Shown piece by piece: positions 54,903 through 63,332 of a stretch of DNA of 64,000 nucleotides (positions within the stretch are counted from its first letter, which is position 1; the number at the start of each line of letters is the position of its first letter). Position numbers and translations under genes: made by a program. A model generated the notes under the pieces. The model was not told the origin of the DNA, searched no databases, and saw only the letters and a list, made by a program, of their open reading frames with translations. The stretch is from DATFVJ01 sp963851085 (GTDB taxonomy: Bacteria; Actinomycetota; Actinomycetes; Streptosporangiales; Streptosporangiaceae): the NCBI GenBank assembly GCA_963851085.1, contig CAWKNX010000007.1:1-64000 (forward strand), written 5' to 3'.

Positions 54903-54923
54903 CCCGGGGGGTCGCCCCCCCGG
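54903..54923. terminator. GC hairpin between convergent genes
   Basis: CCCGGGGGG-tcgc-CCCCCCGGG-type stem, within ggatcccggggggtcgccc, the same motif as at 31369. It lies between the DUF885 and TIGR01777 stops. Confidence 0.7.
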
Positions 54924-54929
54924 GGGGCG

Positions 54930-55850
54930 TCAGCGGAATTCGCTGACGAGGGCGCTGTCAATGGTGGCGTGCTGAAATTCATAACCGGCGCCGGCAAGCT
55001 GACCGGGCAGGACCCGGGCGCTCATGAGGATCTCGCCGGCGGCCTCGCCGAGCGCGATACCCAGAGCTGACGAGGGGACGCGCAGAATGGCCGGGCGGCC
55101 GAGTGCCGCGGCGAGCGCCGTGGTGAACCTGGCATTCGTCACCGGATTCGGCGTCGTGAGGTTGACCGGCCCGGCGATGTCCGGCCGGTCGAGCAGGAAG
55201 CTGACCGCGCCCGCCACATCGGTGATCGCGATCCAGCTCATGTACTGCGTGCCGGGCCCGAGCCTGCCGCCGAGCCCGAGCCGGAACAGCGGCACCAGCT
55301 TGCCGAGCACGCCGCCGCGCTTCGAGAGAACGACGCCGGTGCGCAGGTGCGCGACCCTGATTCCGGCCTGCTCCGCCGCAGCGGTTGCTGCCTCCCAGTC
55401 CCGAACGACTCCGGGGAGGAATCCGTGGCCCGAAGGTGCGGACTCGGTTACCTCGTGATCACCGGTGTCGCCGTACCAGCCGATCGCCGAGCCGGAAAGC
55501 AGCACAGCCGGGCGCTGCCGCAGGCCCGCGAGGATCGCGGCGAGCGCCTGGGTGCCGTCGACCCTGCTCACACGGATCTCCTGCTTCCTCGCCGCGGTCC
55601 AGCGGCCACTGGCGATCGGCGCGCCGGCGAGGTTAACCACGGCGTCGACACCCTCGAGCGCGGGCATCGCCGACTCGGCGTTCCGCTGTCCGGAGCCGAC
55701 GCTCGCGGCGGAATGCGGGTTCCACTGAATCTCGTCCCCGGCGGCCGGTGGCCGCCGGACCAGTCGGAGCACCTCATGTCCGCTCTGGCGCAGGTGGCTC
55801 GTCAGGGCTGAACCGATCAACCCCGACGAGCCGGTCATCGCGATCTTCAT
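54930..55850 (-). CDS. TIGR01777-family epimerase/sugar-nucleotide dehydratase-like protein
   Basis: The 306-residue extended SDR has MKIAMTGSSGLIGSALTSHL (NAD(P) binding), VDAVVNLAGAPIASGRWTAA, RKQEIRVSRVDGTQALA, AIGWYGDTGDHEVTESAPSG and IAITDVAGAVSFLLDRPDIA. The C-terminal DUF1731 has LTTPNPVTNARFTTALAAAL and SSALGIALGEAAGEILMSAR. Substrate unknown. In streptomycetes, as I recall, this gene lies next to sucB and lipB. Confidence 0.92.
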   Translation of the reverse strand: MKIAMTGSSGLIGSALTSHLRQSGHEVLRLVRRPPAAGDEIQWNPHSAASVGSGQRNAESAMPALEGVDAVVNLAGAPIASGRWTAARKQEIRVSRVDGTQALAAILAGLRQRPAVLLSGSAIGWYGDTGDHEVTESAPSGHGFLPGVVRDWEAATAAAEQAGIRVAHLRTGVVLSKRGGVLGKLVPLFRLGLGGRLGPGTQYMSWIAITDVAGAVSFLLDRPDIAGPVNLTTPNPVTNARFTTALAAALGRPAILRVPSSALGIALGEAAGEILMSARVLPGQLAGAGYEFQHATIDSALVSEFR

Positions 55851-55885
55851 CAGTGGGCCTCCCCCTGTCAGACCACTGCTTGCGT

Positions 55886-57865
55886 TCAGAGCCCGAGTTC
55901 GGCCTCGAACGTACCCTCCTCGAGCCGGGTCTTGACCGCCCCGAGGAACCGCGCAGCGTCGCCGCCGTCGACCAGCCGGTGATCGTAGGTGAGGGCCAGG
56001 TAGGCCATGGAGCGCACGGCGATCACCTCGCCGAGTTCCGGGTCGTCAAGCACGACTGGACGCCTCACCACTGCCCCGGTGCCCAGGATGGCGACCTGCG
56101 GCTGGTTGATGATTGGCGTGTCGAAGATCGCGCCACGGCTGCCCGTGTTGGTGAGCGTGAACGTACCGCCGCTCAGTTCGTCCGGGCTGACCTGGCCGGA
56201 CCGCGTGCGCCTGGCGAGATCATCGATCTTGCGGGCGAGCCCGCCGATGTTGAGGTCACCGGCGTTGCGGATCACGGGCACGAGCAGGCCGCGGTCGGTG
56301 TCGACCGCGATCCCGAGATGCTCCACGTCGTAGTAGGTGACCTCTCCCTGGTCTGTGTCGATGACGGCGTTGAGCTTGGGGTGCATCTTGAGCGCCTCGA
56401 GCGTGGCGAGCGCGAAGAACGGGAGGAAGGTCAGCCGGACGCCTTCACGCTTTTCGAAGTCCGGCTTGGCCCGCTCGCGCAGCCGTGCGATCTTTGTGAC
56501 GTCCGCCTCAACCACCGTGGTGAGCTGGGCGGAGGTGTGCAGCGAGTCGACCATCCGCTGGGCGATCAGCTGGCGAAGCCGCGACATCCGTTCGGTCGTG
56601 CCCCGCAGCGGCGAGGCCTCGACCGCGGGCCGCTGCGCCGGTGCCTGCACCGGCGATGCGAGGTCGGCCGCCGCCGTGACGGGCGCCCCGGTTGCGGGCT
56701 GCTGAACCGCGGGCTGCTGAACCGCGGGTTGCTGAACCGCGGGTTGCTGAACCGCGGGTTGCTGCGCTGCGGGCTGCTGCGCTGCGGGTGCGGCGGGCAC
56801 CGCGCCTTCCCGCGCGGCAAGTGCTGGCGAGGCGGGCGCTTGGGTGGCCGGCGCGGACGGGGCGGCGCCATACAGGGCGGTGCCAGCCGGGGCGGTGCCA
56901 GCCGGGGCGGTGCCAGCCAGGGCGGTGCCGGCGGCCAGGGCGGTGCCGGCCGGGGATTGCGTCGGCCCCTGCGCCGTGCGCATCGCCCGGGACGCCTCGA
57001 TCACATCCTGCTTGCGTATCCGGCCGCCAACGCCGGTACCCTGCACCGACCCGAGGTCGACACCGTGCTCGGATGCGAGCTTCCGCACCAGCGGGGTGAT
57101 GTAGGGTCCCTCGCCCGCGCCTGGCAACGGCGTCAGCGGGGCGAACTGCTGCTGCGTCCCCGGACGTGCCTGGGCGGCAGCGGGCGCTGTTGGCGCGGCG
57201 GACGGTGCCGGGGCAGCGATGGGTGCCGACGACACACCTGCCCCGCCGTCTGCGGCGGGGCTTGCGGCGTCAGCAACCTGCGAGCCGCTGGCGGACGGCG
57301 CCTGCGCGGGCCACGCCGCAGACGGTGTATCCGCAAGGGAAACCGGGGCGGGCTGTGCTTGCTCCCGCGGTGCCTGCTCCCGCGGTGCCTGCTCCCACTG
57401 TGCCTGTGCCGCAGGTGCGTGCGCGGGCGGCGCCTCGGGCAGGGGCCGCACCGCGGCCGGCCGCGGATATCGCCCCGGCTGGGCCTGCCCGTCAGCTGGC
57501 TGGGCCCCCGCGGGCTGTGCCGTCTCAGGCTGTGCCGCCTCAGGCTGTGCCGCCTGAGGCTGGGCCGCCTCAGACTGTGCCCCCGCAGGCGGTGCCGCAA
57601 GGGACGGTGCCGCAAGGGACGGTGCGCCTTCCTCCTCGATTACCGCGAGCTCGGCGCCGACCTCGACCGTCTCTTCCTCGGCGACAGCGATTCCCCGCAG
57701 CACGCCCGAGGCGGGGGAAGGTATCTCGGTGTCCACCTTGTCGGTCGATACCTCGAGCAACGGCTCGTCCGCGTTGACGAGGTCGCCCTCCTTCTTCAGC
57801 CAGCGCGTGACGGTGCCCTCCGTGACGCTCTCGCCCAGCTGGGGCATTCTTACCGAGACGGACAT
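55886..57865 (-). CDS. sucB: 2-oxoacid dehydrogenase E2 (dihydrolipoamide acyltransferase)
   Basis: The 659-residue E2 has one N-terminal lipoyl domain (SVRMPQLGESVTEGTVTRWL, with lipoyl-Lys in EVSTDKVDTEIPSP). A very long Ala/Pro/Gln/Glu linker follows, then the peripheral-subunit-binding domain (YITPLVRKLASEHGVDLGSV, GGRIRKQDVIEA, residues ~280-315). A second A/P/Q linker with a QQPAV repeat (15-bp units at 56697-56765) leads to the catalytic domain. Its motif is ALTYDHRLVDGGDAARFLGA with active-site His and Asp. Whether it serves oxoglutarate or pyruvate dehydrogenase cannot be decided from sequence; actinobacterial homologues are usually called SucB. It precedes lpdA in transcription order reversed, in the same operon. 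Confidence 0.93.
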   Translation of the reverse strand: MSVSVRMPQLGESVTEGTVTRWLKKEGDLVNADEPLLEVSTDKVDTEIPSPASGVLRGIAVAEEETVEVGAELAVIEEEGAPSLAAPSLAAPPAGAQSEAAQPQAAQPEAAQPETAQPAGAQPADGQAQPGRYPRPAAVRPLPEAPPAHAPAAQAQWEQAPREQAPREQAQPAPVSLADTPSAAWPAQAPSASGSQVADAASPAADGGAGVSSAPIAAPAPSAAPTAPAAAQARPGTQQQFAPLTPLPGAGEGPYITPLVRKLASEHGVDLGSVQGTGVGGRIRKQDVIEASRAMRTAQGPTQSPAGTALAAGTALAGTAPAGTAPAGTALYGAAPSAPATQAPASPALAAREGAVPAAPAAQQPAAQQPAVQQPAVQQPAVQQPAVQQPATGAPVTAAADLASPVQAPAQRPAVEASPLRGTTERMSRLRQLIAQRMVDSLHTSAQLTTVVEADVTKIARLRERAKPDFEKREGVRLTFLPFFALATLEALKMHPKLNAVIDTDQGEVTYYDVEHLGIAVDTDRGLLVPVIRNAGDLNIGGLARKIDDLARRTRSGQVSPDELSGGTFTLTNTGSRGAIFDTPIINQPQVAILGTGAVVRRPVVLDDPELGEVIAVRSMAYLALTYDHRLVDGGDAARFLGAVKTRLEEGTFEAELGL

Positions 57866-57954
57866 GGCTTTCAACGACTCCTTTGACAAACGGCTCTTAG
57901 TCGGACTGCGTCCTTTGTCTGGCCCGGCAGGTGCCGTGCCAGTTCTCAATGGCC

Positions 57955-59334
57955 CTAACCATGCACGTGCAGCGGCTTGCCCGCGAGGGCCAGGTGGGCC
58001 TCGCCAATCGCCTCGGACTGTGTCGGGTGCGGGTGGATGAGCTGCGCCACATCGGTGGGCACAGCCTCCCAGTTGTAGATCAGCTGCCCCTCGGCGATCA
58101 GCTCGCCGATCCGGCTGCCGACAAGGTGCACGCCAACCACGGGGCCGCCGCCCGCGGTCGCGATGACCTTCGCCGCGCCGCGTGTCTGCAGGATCTGGCT
58201 CCTGCCATTGCCCGCGAGGTCGTAGGTGAATTCCTCGACCTCGATGCCGCGCTCTGCCGCCATGGCTGAGGTGATGCCCACCGAGGCCACTTCCGGCTCG
58301 CTGTAGGTAACCCGCGGTACGCCGTCATAGTCGATCTGGGCAGGGCTGAGGCCGCCAAGCCGTTCGGCGACCATGATCCCTTCGGCGAAGCCCACGTGCG
58401 CGAGCTGCGGGGTCGCGATGAGATCGCCCACCGCGGAGATAGTCGGGATGTTGGTGCGGCAGAGCGGGTCGGCCTTGACGAACCCACGCTCGAGTTCCAG
58501 CCCGGCCTCTTCATACCCGAGCCCGGCCGAAACAGGCCCGCGGCCCACAGCGACAAGCAGCAACTCGGCGTCGAGCGTCTTGCCACCTTCGAGCGAGACC
58601 GTGACGCCCTCGCCTGACGTCTTGACGCTCTCGAACCTCGCGCCGAGCTCGTAAGAGATTCCTCGCCGCCGGAACGCCCGCTCCAGCAGACTCGAACTCG
58701 ACTCCTCCTCGGTCGGCACGAGATGGGGCAGCATCTCGACGATCGTCACCTCGGCGCCGAAGGACCGCCACACACTGGCGAACTCCACGCCAATGACGCC
58801 GCCGCCCAGAATGACCACCGACTGCGGCACCCGGTCCAGCGTGAGCGCCTCGTCGCTGGTGATCACCCGTTCTCCGTCGAGCTCAAGGCCTGGCAGGCTC
58901 CTCGCCTGCGAACCCGTCGCGAGCACGACATGCGTCCCCGCGTAGACAGTTTCCCCGACCTGGACCTGGGTCGGGGAGATGAGCCGTCCGGCACCCTCGA
59001 CGAAGTCGATGCCGTGGCTGCGGACCAGACCTTGCAGCCCTTTCCAGAGCCGGGTGACGACCCTGTCCTTGTAAGCGTGCACGCCGGGCATGTCCACGCC
59101 CTCGAACTGGGTCTTGATCCCGAAGTTCTCGCTCTCCCGCGCCTGATCGGCGATCTCGGCGGCGTGCAGAAGGGCCTTGGTGGGGATGCAGCCACGGTGC
59201 AGGCAGGTACCGCCGACCTTGTCCTTCTCGATGAGTGCAACGCGCTTTCCGAGTTCGGTGGCGCGGAAGGCGCACGCGTAACCGCCGCTGCCGCCGCCTA
59301 GGACGACGATGTCGTAGGCGTTGCTGCTTTCCAC
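57955..59334 (-). CDS. lpdA: dihydrolipoyl dehydrogenase
   Basis: The 459-residue flavoprotein reoxidises the E2 lipoyl group. FAD motif VVLGGGSGGYACAFRATELG, redox disulfide GGTCLHRGCIPTKALLHAAE, NAD motif SVVILGGGVIGVEFASVWRS, TISAVGDLIATPQLAHVGFA and the C-terminal His/Glu in AQLIHPHPTQSEAIGEAHLA are all intact. Start GTG 59334, with AAGGAG 6 bp upstream. It lies 89 bp upstream of the E2 start on the same strand, so the two form an operon. Confidence 0.96.
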   Translation of the reverse strand: MESSNAYDIVVLGGGSGGYACAFRATELGKRVALIEKDKVGGTCLHRGCIPTKALLHAAEIADQARESENFGIKTQFEGVDMPGVHAYKDRVVTRLWKGLQGLVRSHGIDFVEGAGRLISPTQVQVGETVYAGTHVVLATGSQARSLPGLELDGERVITSDEALTLDRVPQSVVILGGGVIGVEFASVWRSFGAEVTIVEMLPHLVPTEEESSSSLLERAFRRRGISYELGARFESVKTSGEGVTVSLEGGKTLDAELLLVAVGRGPVSAGLGYEEAGLELERGFVKADPLCRTNIPTISAVGDLIATPQLAHVGFAEGIMVAERLGGLSPAQIDYDGVPRVTYSEPEVASVGITSAMAAERGIEVEEFTYDLAGNGRSQILQTRGAAKVIATAGGGPVVGVHLVGSRIGELIAEGQLIYNWEAVPTDVAQLIHPHPTQSEAIGEAHLALAGKPLHVHG

Positions 59335-59478
59335 AGGAGGCTCCTTATCGATATCGGTAACGCCGCGCGCCCATGGTCGCTCGTGCGACCAGGGTGCCGG
59401 TCAAGCGGCTGTGCCCCGGCGCCGGCCAGCGCAAGCCAGCGTGCGACGTGCCGCGGCTACCCAGGCCAATTGTCCCTG

Positions 59479-61032
59479 TCACAGATGCCCGTCCGCCACG
59501 TCCTCGGCGATCTGGATCAGCGTCCTGGTGGCAGCACCCGTCCCACCCTTGGGGGTGTATCCGTAGGCATCACCGTCGTTGAACGATGGGCCCGCGATGT
59601 CAAGGTGTGCCCAGCGCACGCCGTTCGGGACAAATTCGCGAAGGAACAGCCCAGCGACGAGCATGCCGGCGTTCTTGTCCGGTGCCACGTTCGCGATGTC
59701 GGCCACCGTGGAGTCGAGCGATTTGCGCAGTTCGCTGGGCAGCGGCATGGGCCACATCGCCTCGCCGGCCCGCCGCGCGGCGTCCACCACGGCTTCGCGG
59801 ACCGTGTCCTCGCTGGCCATTACCCCGCTGATGCGGTCGCCGAGTGCGACAAGCTGTGAGCCCGTCAGGGTGGCGACGTCGACAAGCAGCGCGGGTTCGT
59901 CACTGGCTGAACGGGCGAGCACATCGGCGAGCACCAGCCGCCCTTCCGCGTCGGTGTTCAGCACCTCGACGGTCCTGCCGCCGTACATGGTGAGCACGTC
60001 GGACGGCCGCTGCGCGGTGCCGCTGGGCATGTTCTCCGCGAGCGGCAGGTAACCGACCACCCGCACGGCGGGCCGCAGCGCAGCGATCGCCTGCATGGCG
60101 CCGAGGACGGCCGCGGCCCCGCCCATGTCGGATTTCATGATCTCCATGGACGCGGCGGGCTTGAGCGAGAGGCCGCCCGAGTCGAATGTGATCCCCTTAC
60201 CCGCGAACACCACCGTCCGCTCCGCCGTCGGATGCGTGTATTCCAGGCGCACGAGCCGCGGCGGGTGGACCGATCCCTGGCCCACGCCGAGGATCCCGCC
60301 GTAACCCTGCTCGGTGAGTTCCTCGACGTCGAGCACCTCCACGCCGAGCCCCGATTGCCCGGCCACCCGCTGTGCCTCGGCGGCGAGGTCGAGCGGCGTC
60401 AGGTCCGCAGGTGCCGTGTTGACCAGGTCGCGCACAAGCCCGATCGCCTCGGCGACAACGCGCGCACGCTCGATGCCTGCCACCGCGGCCGCACCGTCAG
60501 CGAGCACGATCAGCTCGGCGGCTGGTGGCCGGCGCTCCGTCCGGTACCTGCCGAACTCGTAACCGCCGAGGAGCGCACCAAGCGCCACGTCGGCCGCGTC
60601 CGCGCCGTCCCCGGCGGGCAACGCGAAACCGATGCGCATCCTGCCGCCGTGGTCCGCCGCGCCCGGGCGTGGCACCACCGCGAGTGCGCGAACGGCGGCG
60701 CCAGCGGCGCGCCTGACCGCTTCACGTGCACGGAACCAATCACGTTGGCCGGCCGGAGCCCCAAGCCCGACAGCGGCGATGACTGGCGCGCGCAGCCGTC
60801 CACCGCTCGGAATCTTGGTAACTTCCTCGACCTTGCCCGTGGCGCCGAGAACGGCCAGGGTGCTCGCGAGTTCACCGCCGAGCGCTTCGGCCACCTCCTC
60901 AGCGCCTGGCGCGATGCGTGGGCCGTCCTCGTCTTCGACCACGCCGATCACGATGGCGTCGACGTCGAGCGAACGGGGGGAAGCGGAAGCTGCTGAGATC
61001 GTCGCGCTCGCCTTTGAGATCGTCGTGCTCAC
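59479..61032 (-). CDS. pepA: leucyl aminopeptidase (M17)
   Basis: The 517-residue cytosolic exopeptidase has FAGKGITFDSGGLSLKPAAS (metal-binding Lys and Asp), MKSDMGGAAAVLGAMQAIAA and EVLNTDAEGRLVLADVLA, the NTDAEGR signature with the second-site ligands. It ends GTGAATRTLIQIAEDVADGH. The N-terminal macro-like domain is normal. Start GTG 61032. It lies upstream of lpdA on the same strand with a 144-bp gap. The position matches streptomycete gene order as I recall it. Confidence 0.96.
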   Translation of the reverse strand: MSTTISKASATISAASASPRSLDVDAIVIGVVEDEDGPRIAPGAEEVAEALGGELASTLAVLGATGKVEEVTKIPSGGRLRAPVIAAVGLGAPAGQRDWFRAREAVRRAAGAAVRALAVVPRPGAADHGGRMRIGFALPAGDGADAADVALGALLGGYEFGRYRTERRPPAAELIVLADGAAAVAGIERARVVAEAIGLVRDLVNTAPADLTPLDLAAEAQRVAGQSGLGVEVLDVEELTEQGYGGILGVGQGSVHPPRLVRLEYTHPTAERTVVFAGKGITFDSGGLSLKPAASMEIMKSDMGGAAAVLGAMQAIAALRPAVRVVGYLPLAENMPSGTAQRPSDVLTMYGGRTVEVLNTDAEGRLVLADVLARSASDEPALLVDVATLTGSQLVALGDRISGVMASEDTVREAVVDAARRAGEAMWPMPLPSELRKSLDSTVADIANVAPDKNAGMLVAGLFLREFVPNGVRWAHLDIAGPSFNDGDAYGYTPKGGTGAATRTLIQIAEDVADGHL

Positions 61033-61113
61033 TATGCCGATGTTAGCGCCCTGCGCCGGCTGTGCGGGCCGGGCATTGCGCTGGCTGTGGGCCGACTTGA
61101 CCGGCGGCGCCGC
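61033..61113. other. short intergenic gap
   Basis: 80 bp between the aldolase-like gene stop and the pepA start. No element is visible. Confidence 0.3.
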
Positions 61114-62241
61114 TCATGTGTTCGCGCCGCGCGCCATCACGCGCCACGTGCCGACCACGGCCCCGTCGCGGACGATGAGCAGTTCATCGGCGAGGTTGAC
61201 CGCCGCACAGACGTGGTTAGGGACGACCGCTACGGTCTCGCCGAGCGCGGGTGCCGCGGAGCCCGGCGGCAGCACCACGGTCGCATGGTGCTCGGACACG
61301 GCCCCGATCCGGGCGTCTGGCCAGCGCGGCAGCCGCCCGAACCCGCTGCTCCACGGCTGCCTGTCCGCGCCAAGCACCTTGCTGCCCGAGTCGAGGACGA
61401 ACACGTCGGAGGAGCGCAGGCTCACCACCGTCGCCGCCGCGGCCAAGGCGATCTGGTCGTCACCGCAGACGCCGAGTTCCAGTTGCTGTGCGTCGTTGAA
61501 AACGTAGACGCCGGGCCGCAGCTCGGTCAGCGGAGGGTCTGCTCGCACTGCCGCGGTCGGTGTGGATCCGCCGCTCCTCTCATTGGCGGCGCTGGCGCGG
61601 TCTGATCGCGCGCCGACCGCGGCGGGCAGCACAGGGACCCCGGCGGCCTGCACCGCCCCGGAGGCCGCGCCGAGCGCCGCTGCCTCATCGGCCGCCGCCC
61701 GGGCGCGCCCGCCTGGCGTGTAGCTGTGGCCGGGGAACGTGAATACCCCGGCCACGGGGAGGCCGGCCCGCGCGGCAGCGCGGGCGACCTCGCCGGCGTG
61801 GGCAGGTGCGACCCCGGTCCGGTGGTGGCCGCTGTCGATCTCGATGAGGATCTGCGGTGGCCTCGCGAGCAGCGAAAGCCGCGTGAGCCGCTCGGCTGCC
61901 TCGGTTGACTCGACCGCCAGGCGGAGGCTGATCCGCTCGGCCAGGGCGGCCAGGCGCGTCATCCGCTGTGGCGAGGGCCACAGCGGATAGGCGATGAAGA
62001 GATCGGTCACTCCGGCGTCGGCGAATTTCTCCGCTTCGCCGATCGTCGCCACGGTGAGGCCCGCCGCGCCGAGGTCGAGCTGGAGCCGGGCGATCTCGGC
62101 CGTTTTGTGCGTCTTGGCATGCGGCCGCAGACGCATGCCGCGTGCGGCGGCCGAGTGGGCCATCTCCCGCAGGTTGCGTTCGAGCCGCGGCTGGTCTACG
62201 ACGAGCGCGGGCGTCATGATCCCCTCGGGCAGCAGCATCAT
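61114..62241 (-). CDS. D-threonine aldolase/D-serine dehydratase-like PLP enzyme (fold type III)
   Basis: The 375-residue protein begins at ATG 62241, overlapping the permease stop (ATGA). TPALVVDQPRLERNLREMAH precedes RLRPHAKTHKTAEIARLQL, where the PLP-binding Lys sits. Then come TVATIGEAEKFADAGVTDLF, ILIEIDSGHHRTGV and GVFTFPGHSYTPGG. The metal-binding His and Cys lie in SEHHATVVL and VVPNHVCAAVNLADEL. These features define the alanine-racemase-fold DSD1/DTA group acting on D-amino acids. An Ala/Ser-rich insertion (SDRASAANERSGGSTPTAAV) lies before the C-terminal domain. Confidence 0.9.
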   Translation of the reverse strand: MMLLPEGIMTPALVVDQPRLERNLREMAHSAAARGMRLRPHAKTHKTAEIARLQLDLGAAGLTVATIGEAEKFADAGVTDLFIAYPLWPSPQRMTRLAALAERISLRLAVESTEAAERLTRLSLLARPPQILIEIDSGHHRTGVAPAHAGEVARAAARAGLPVAGVFTFPGHSYTPGGRARAAADEAAALGAASGAVQAAGVPVLPAAVGARSDRASAANERSGGSTPTAAVRADPPLTELRPGVYVFNDAQQLELGVCGDDQIALAAAATVVSLRSSDVFVLDSGSKVLGADRQPWSSGFGRLPRWPDARIGAVSEHHATVVLPPGSAAPALGETVAVVPNHVCAAVNLADELLIVRDGAVVGTWRVMARGANT

Positions 62242-63332
62242 GCGATCCGGACACCCCGCGGCAGCGCCCGCGCCGGTGTCCTCAGCCGCAGGATCGTGAC
62301 CCAGAGCGCGCCGGCTCCAACCGCGGCGTCGAAGGCGAGGCCGTACGGCCATACGGGGCCAGGGACCCCGCTCCCCGGTCCCCGGCGCGCGGCGCGCACG
62401 GCGTTGCTGATGGCGTTGAGCGGGTCGACCGCGTCGGCCGGGGTCGGTGCGGGTGCCGTCGCCTCACGGTAAAGCGGCCCGCCAGGAGGCAGCCGGAACA
62501 CGCGCACGCCCGCGCCGCCCTTGCTTCCGGTGGGCTGACCGGAGCATGGGGCGCTGCCAGGGACGACGCACTGGCCACGGCCAATCACCATGACCTGCGG
62601 GCGGACCATGACCGGCCCGCCGGCTGCCCCCTGCGGCGCGGGCACGGCAGGTGCGGCGTCGGCGACGATGGCGTAGGGGTTGGGCGCGAGCACCCACCAG
62701 ACGCGGTCCGGACGCCCCTGGCCATGACCGCGCGAGCTGAACCCCAGCGCGAGGCCGAAGATGATCAGGGTCCCGAACGTCAGCGCGAAGACCACCACGT
62801 AGGACAGCAGTGCCGACGCGATGGTCCGGTCCACCAGCGCGGAGAGCATCTGAGCGACGGCGCAGAGCACCGCTGCGGCCGCAGCGATGACGGCGATGGT
62901 GCGGGCCGCCCGGTCGGCCCCGACGCCGCCCGCAAGGACCGACCACGCGACAAATGGCAGCGTGAGCGCGAGCGCGGCGAGCACGGTCAGCCATGCGGAC
63001 AGCAGCTTCCCCACCGCGATGTCACCCGCGGAAAGCTGCGTCACCTGGAGTGTGGCCAGCGTGCCACGCTCGCGGTCGCCGTTCACCGAGTGCGCCGTCA
63101 GCGCGGGCGTGACGAGCAGTACGAGCGTGAGCAGGAAGAGCACAAGCGCGCCGAACAACGGGATCCCGCGCTGCCGCGCGGGCGTCCCGGTTCTGGCGAG
63201 GTCCAGCCAGACGAGCGCCGCGAAGCCGCCGACGACCACCACCCACGCGACGAGCAGCCACTGCCACCGGCTGGTCCGCAGCCGGACCCGGAATTCCTGC
63301 CGGGCGACGAGCAGTGTCCCGCGCAGCGTCAT
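62238..63332 (-). CDS. ABC-2 type exporter permease
   Basis: The 364-residue protein has a first helix WQWLLVAWVVVVGGFAALVW, then ALVLFLLTLVLLVTPALTA, the ABC-2 hallmark SVNGDRERGTLATLQVTQLS, LTVLAALALTLPFVAWSVLA and YVVVFALTFGTLIIFGLAL. A soluble loop of about 100 residues follows before the last helix (PYGLAFDAAVGAGALWVTI). Its start overlaps the ATPase stop and its stop overlaps the D-amino-acid enzyme start, so all three genes are coupled. Substrate unknown. Confidence 0.88.
   Translation of the reverse strand: MTLRGTLLVARQEFRVRLRTSRWQWLLVAWVVVVGGFAALVWLDLARTGTPARQRGIPLFGALVLFLLTLVLLVTPALTAHSVNGDRERGTLATLQVTQLSAGDIAVGKLLSAWLTVLAALALTLPFVAWSVLAGGVGADRAARTIAVIAAAAAVLCAVAQMLSALVDRTIASALLSYVVVFALTFGTLIIFGLALGFSSRGHGQGRPDRVWWVLAPNPYAIVADAAPAVPAPQGAAGGPVMVRPQVMVIGRGQCVVPGSAPCSGQPTGSKGGAGVRVFRLPPGGPLYREATAPAPTPADAVDPLNAISNAVRAARRGPGSGVPGPVWPYGLAFDAAVGAGALWVTILRLRTPARALPRGVRIA

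Noticed and set aside
55748..57886. 712-codon plus-strand open frame opposite sucB
   Set aside because: A shadow produced by the Ala/Pro/Gln linker repeats of E2; no domain.
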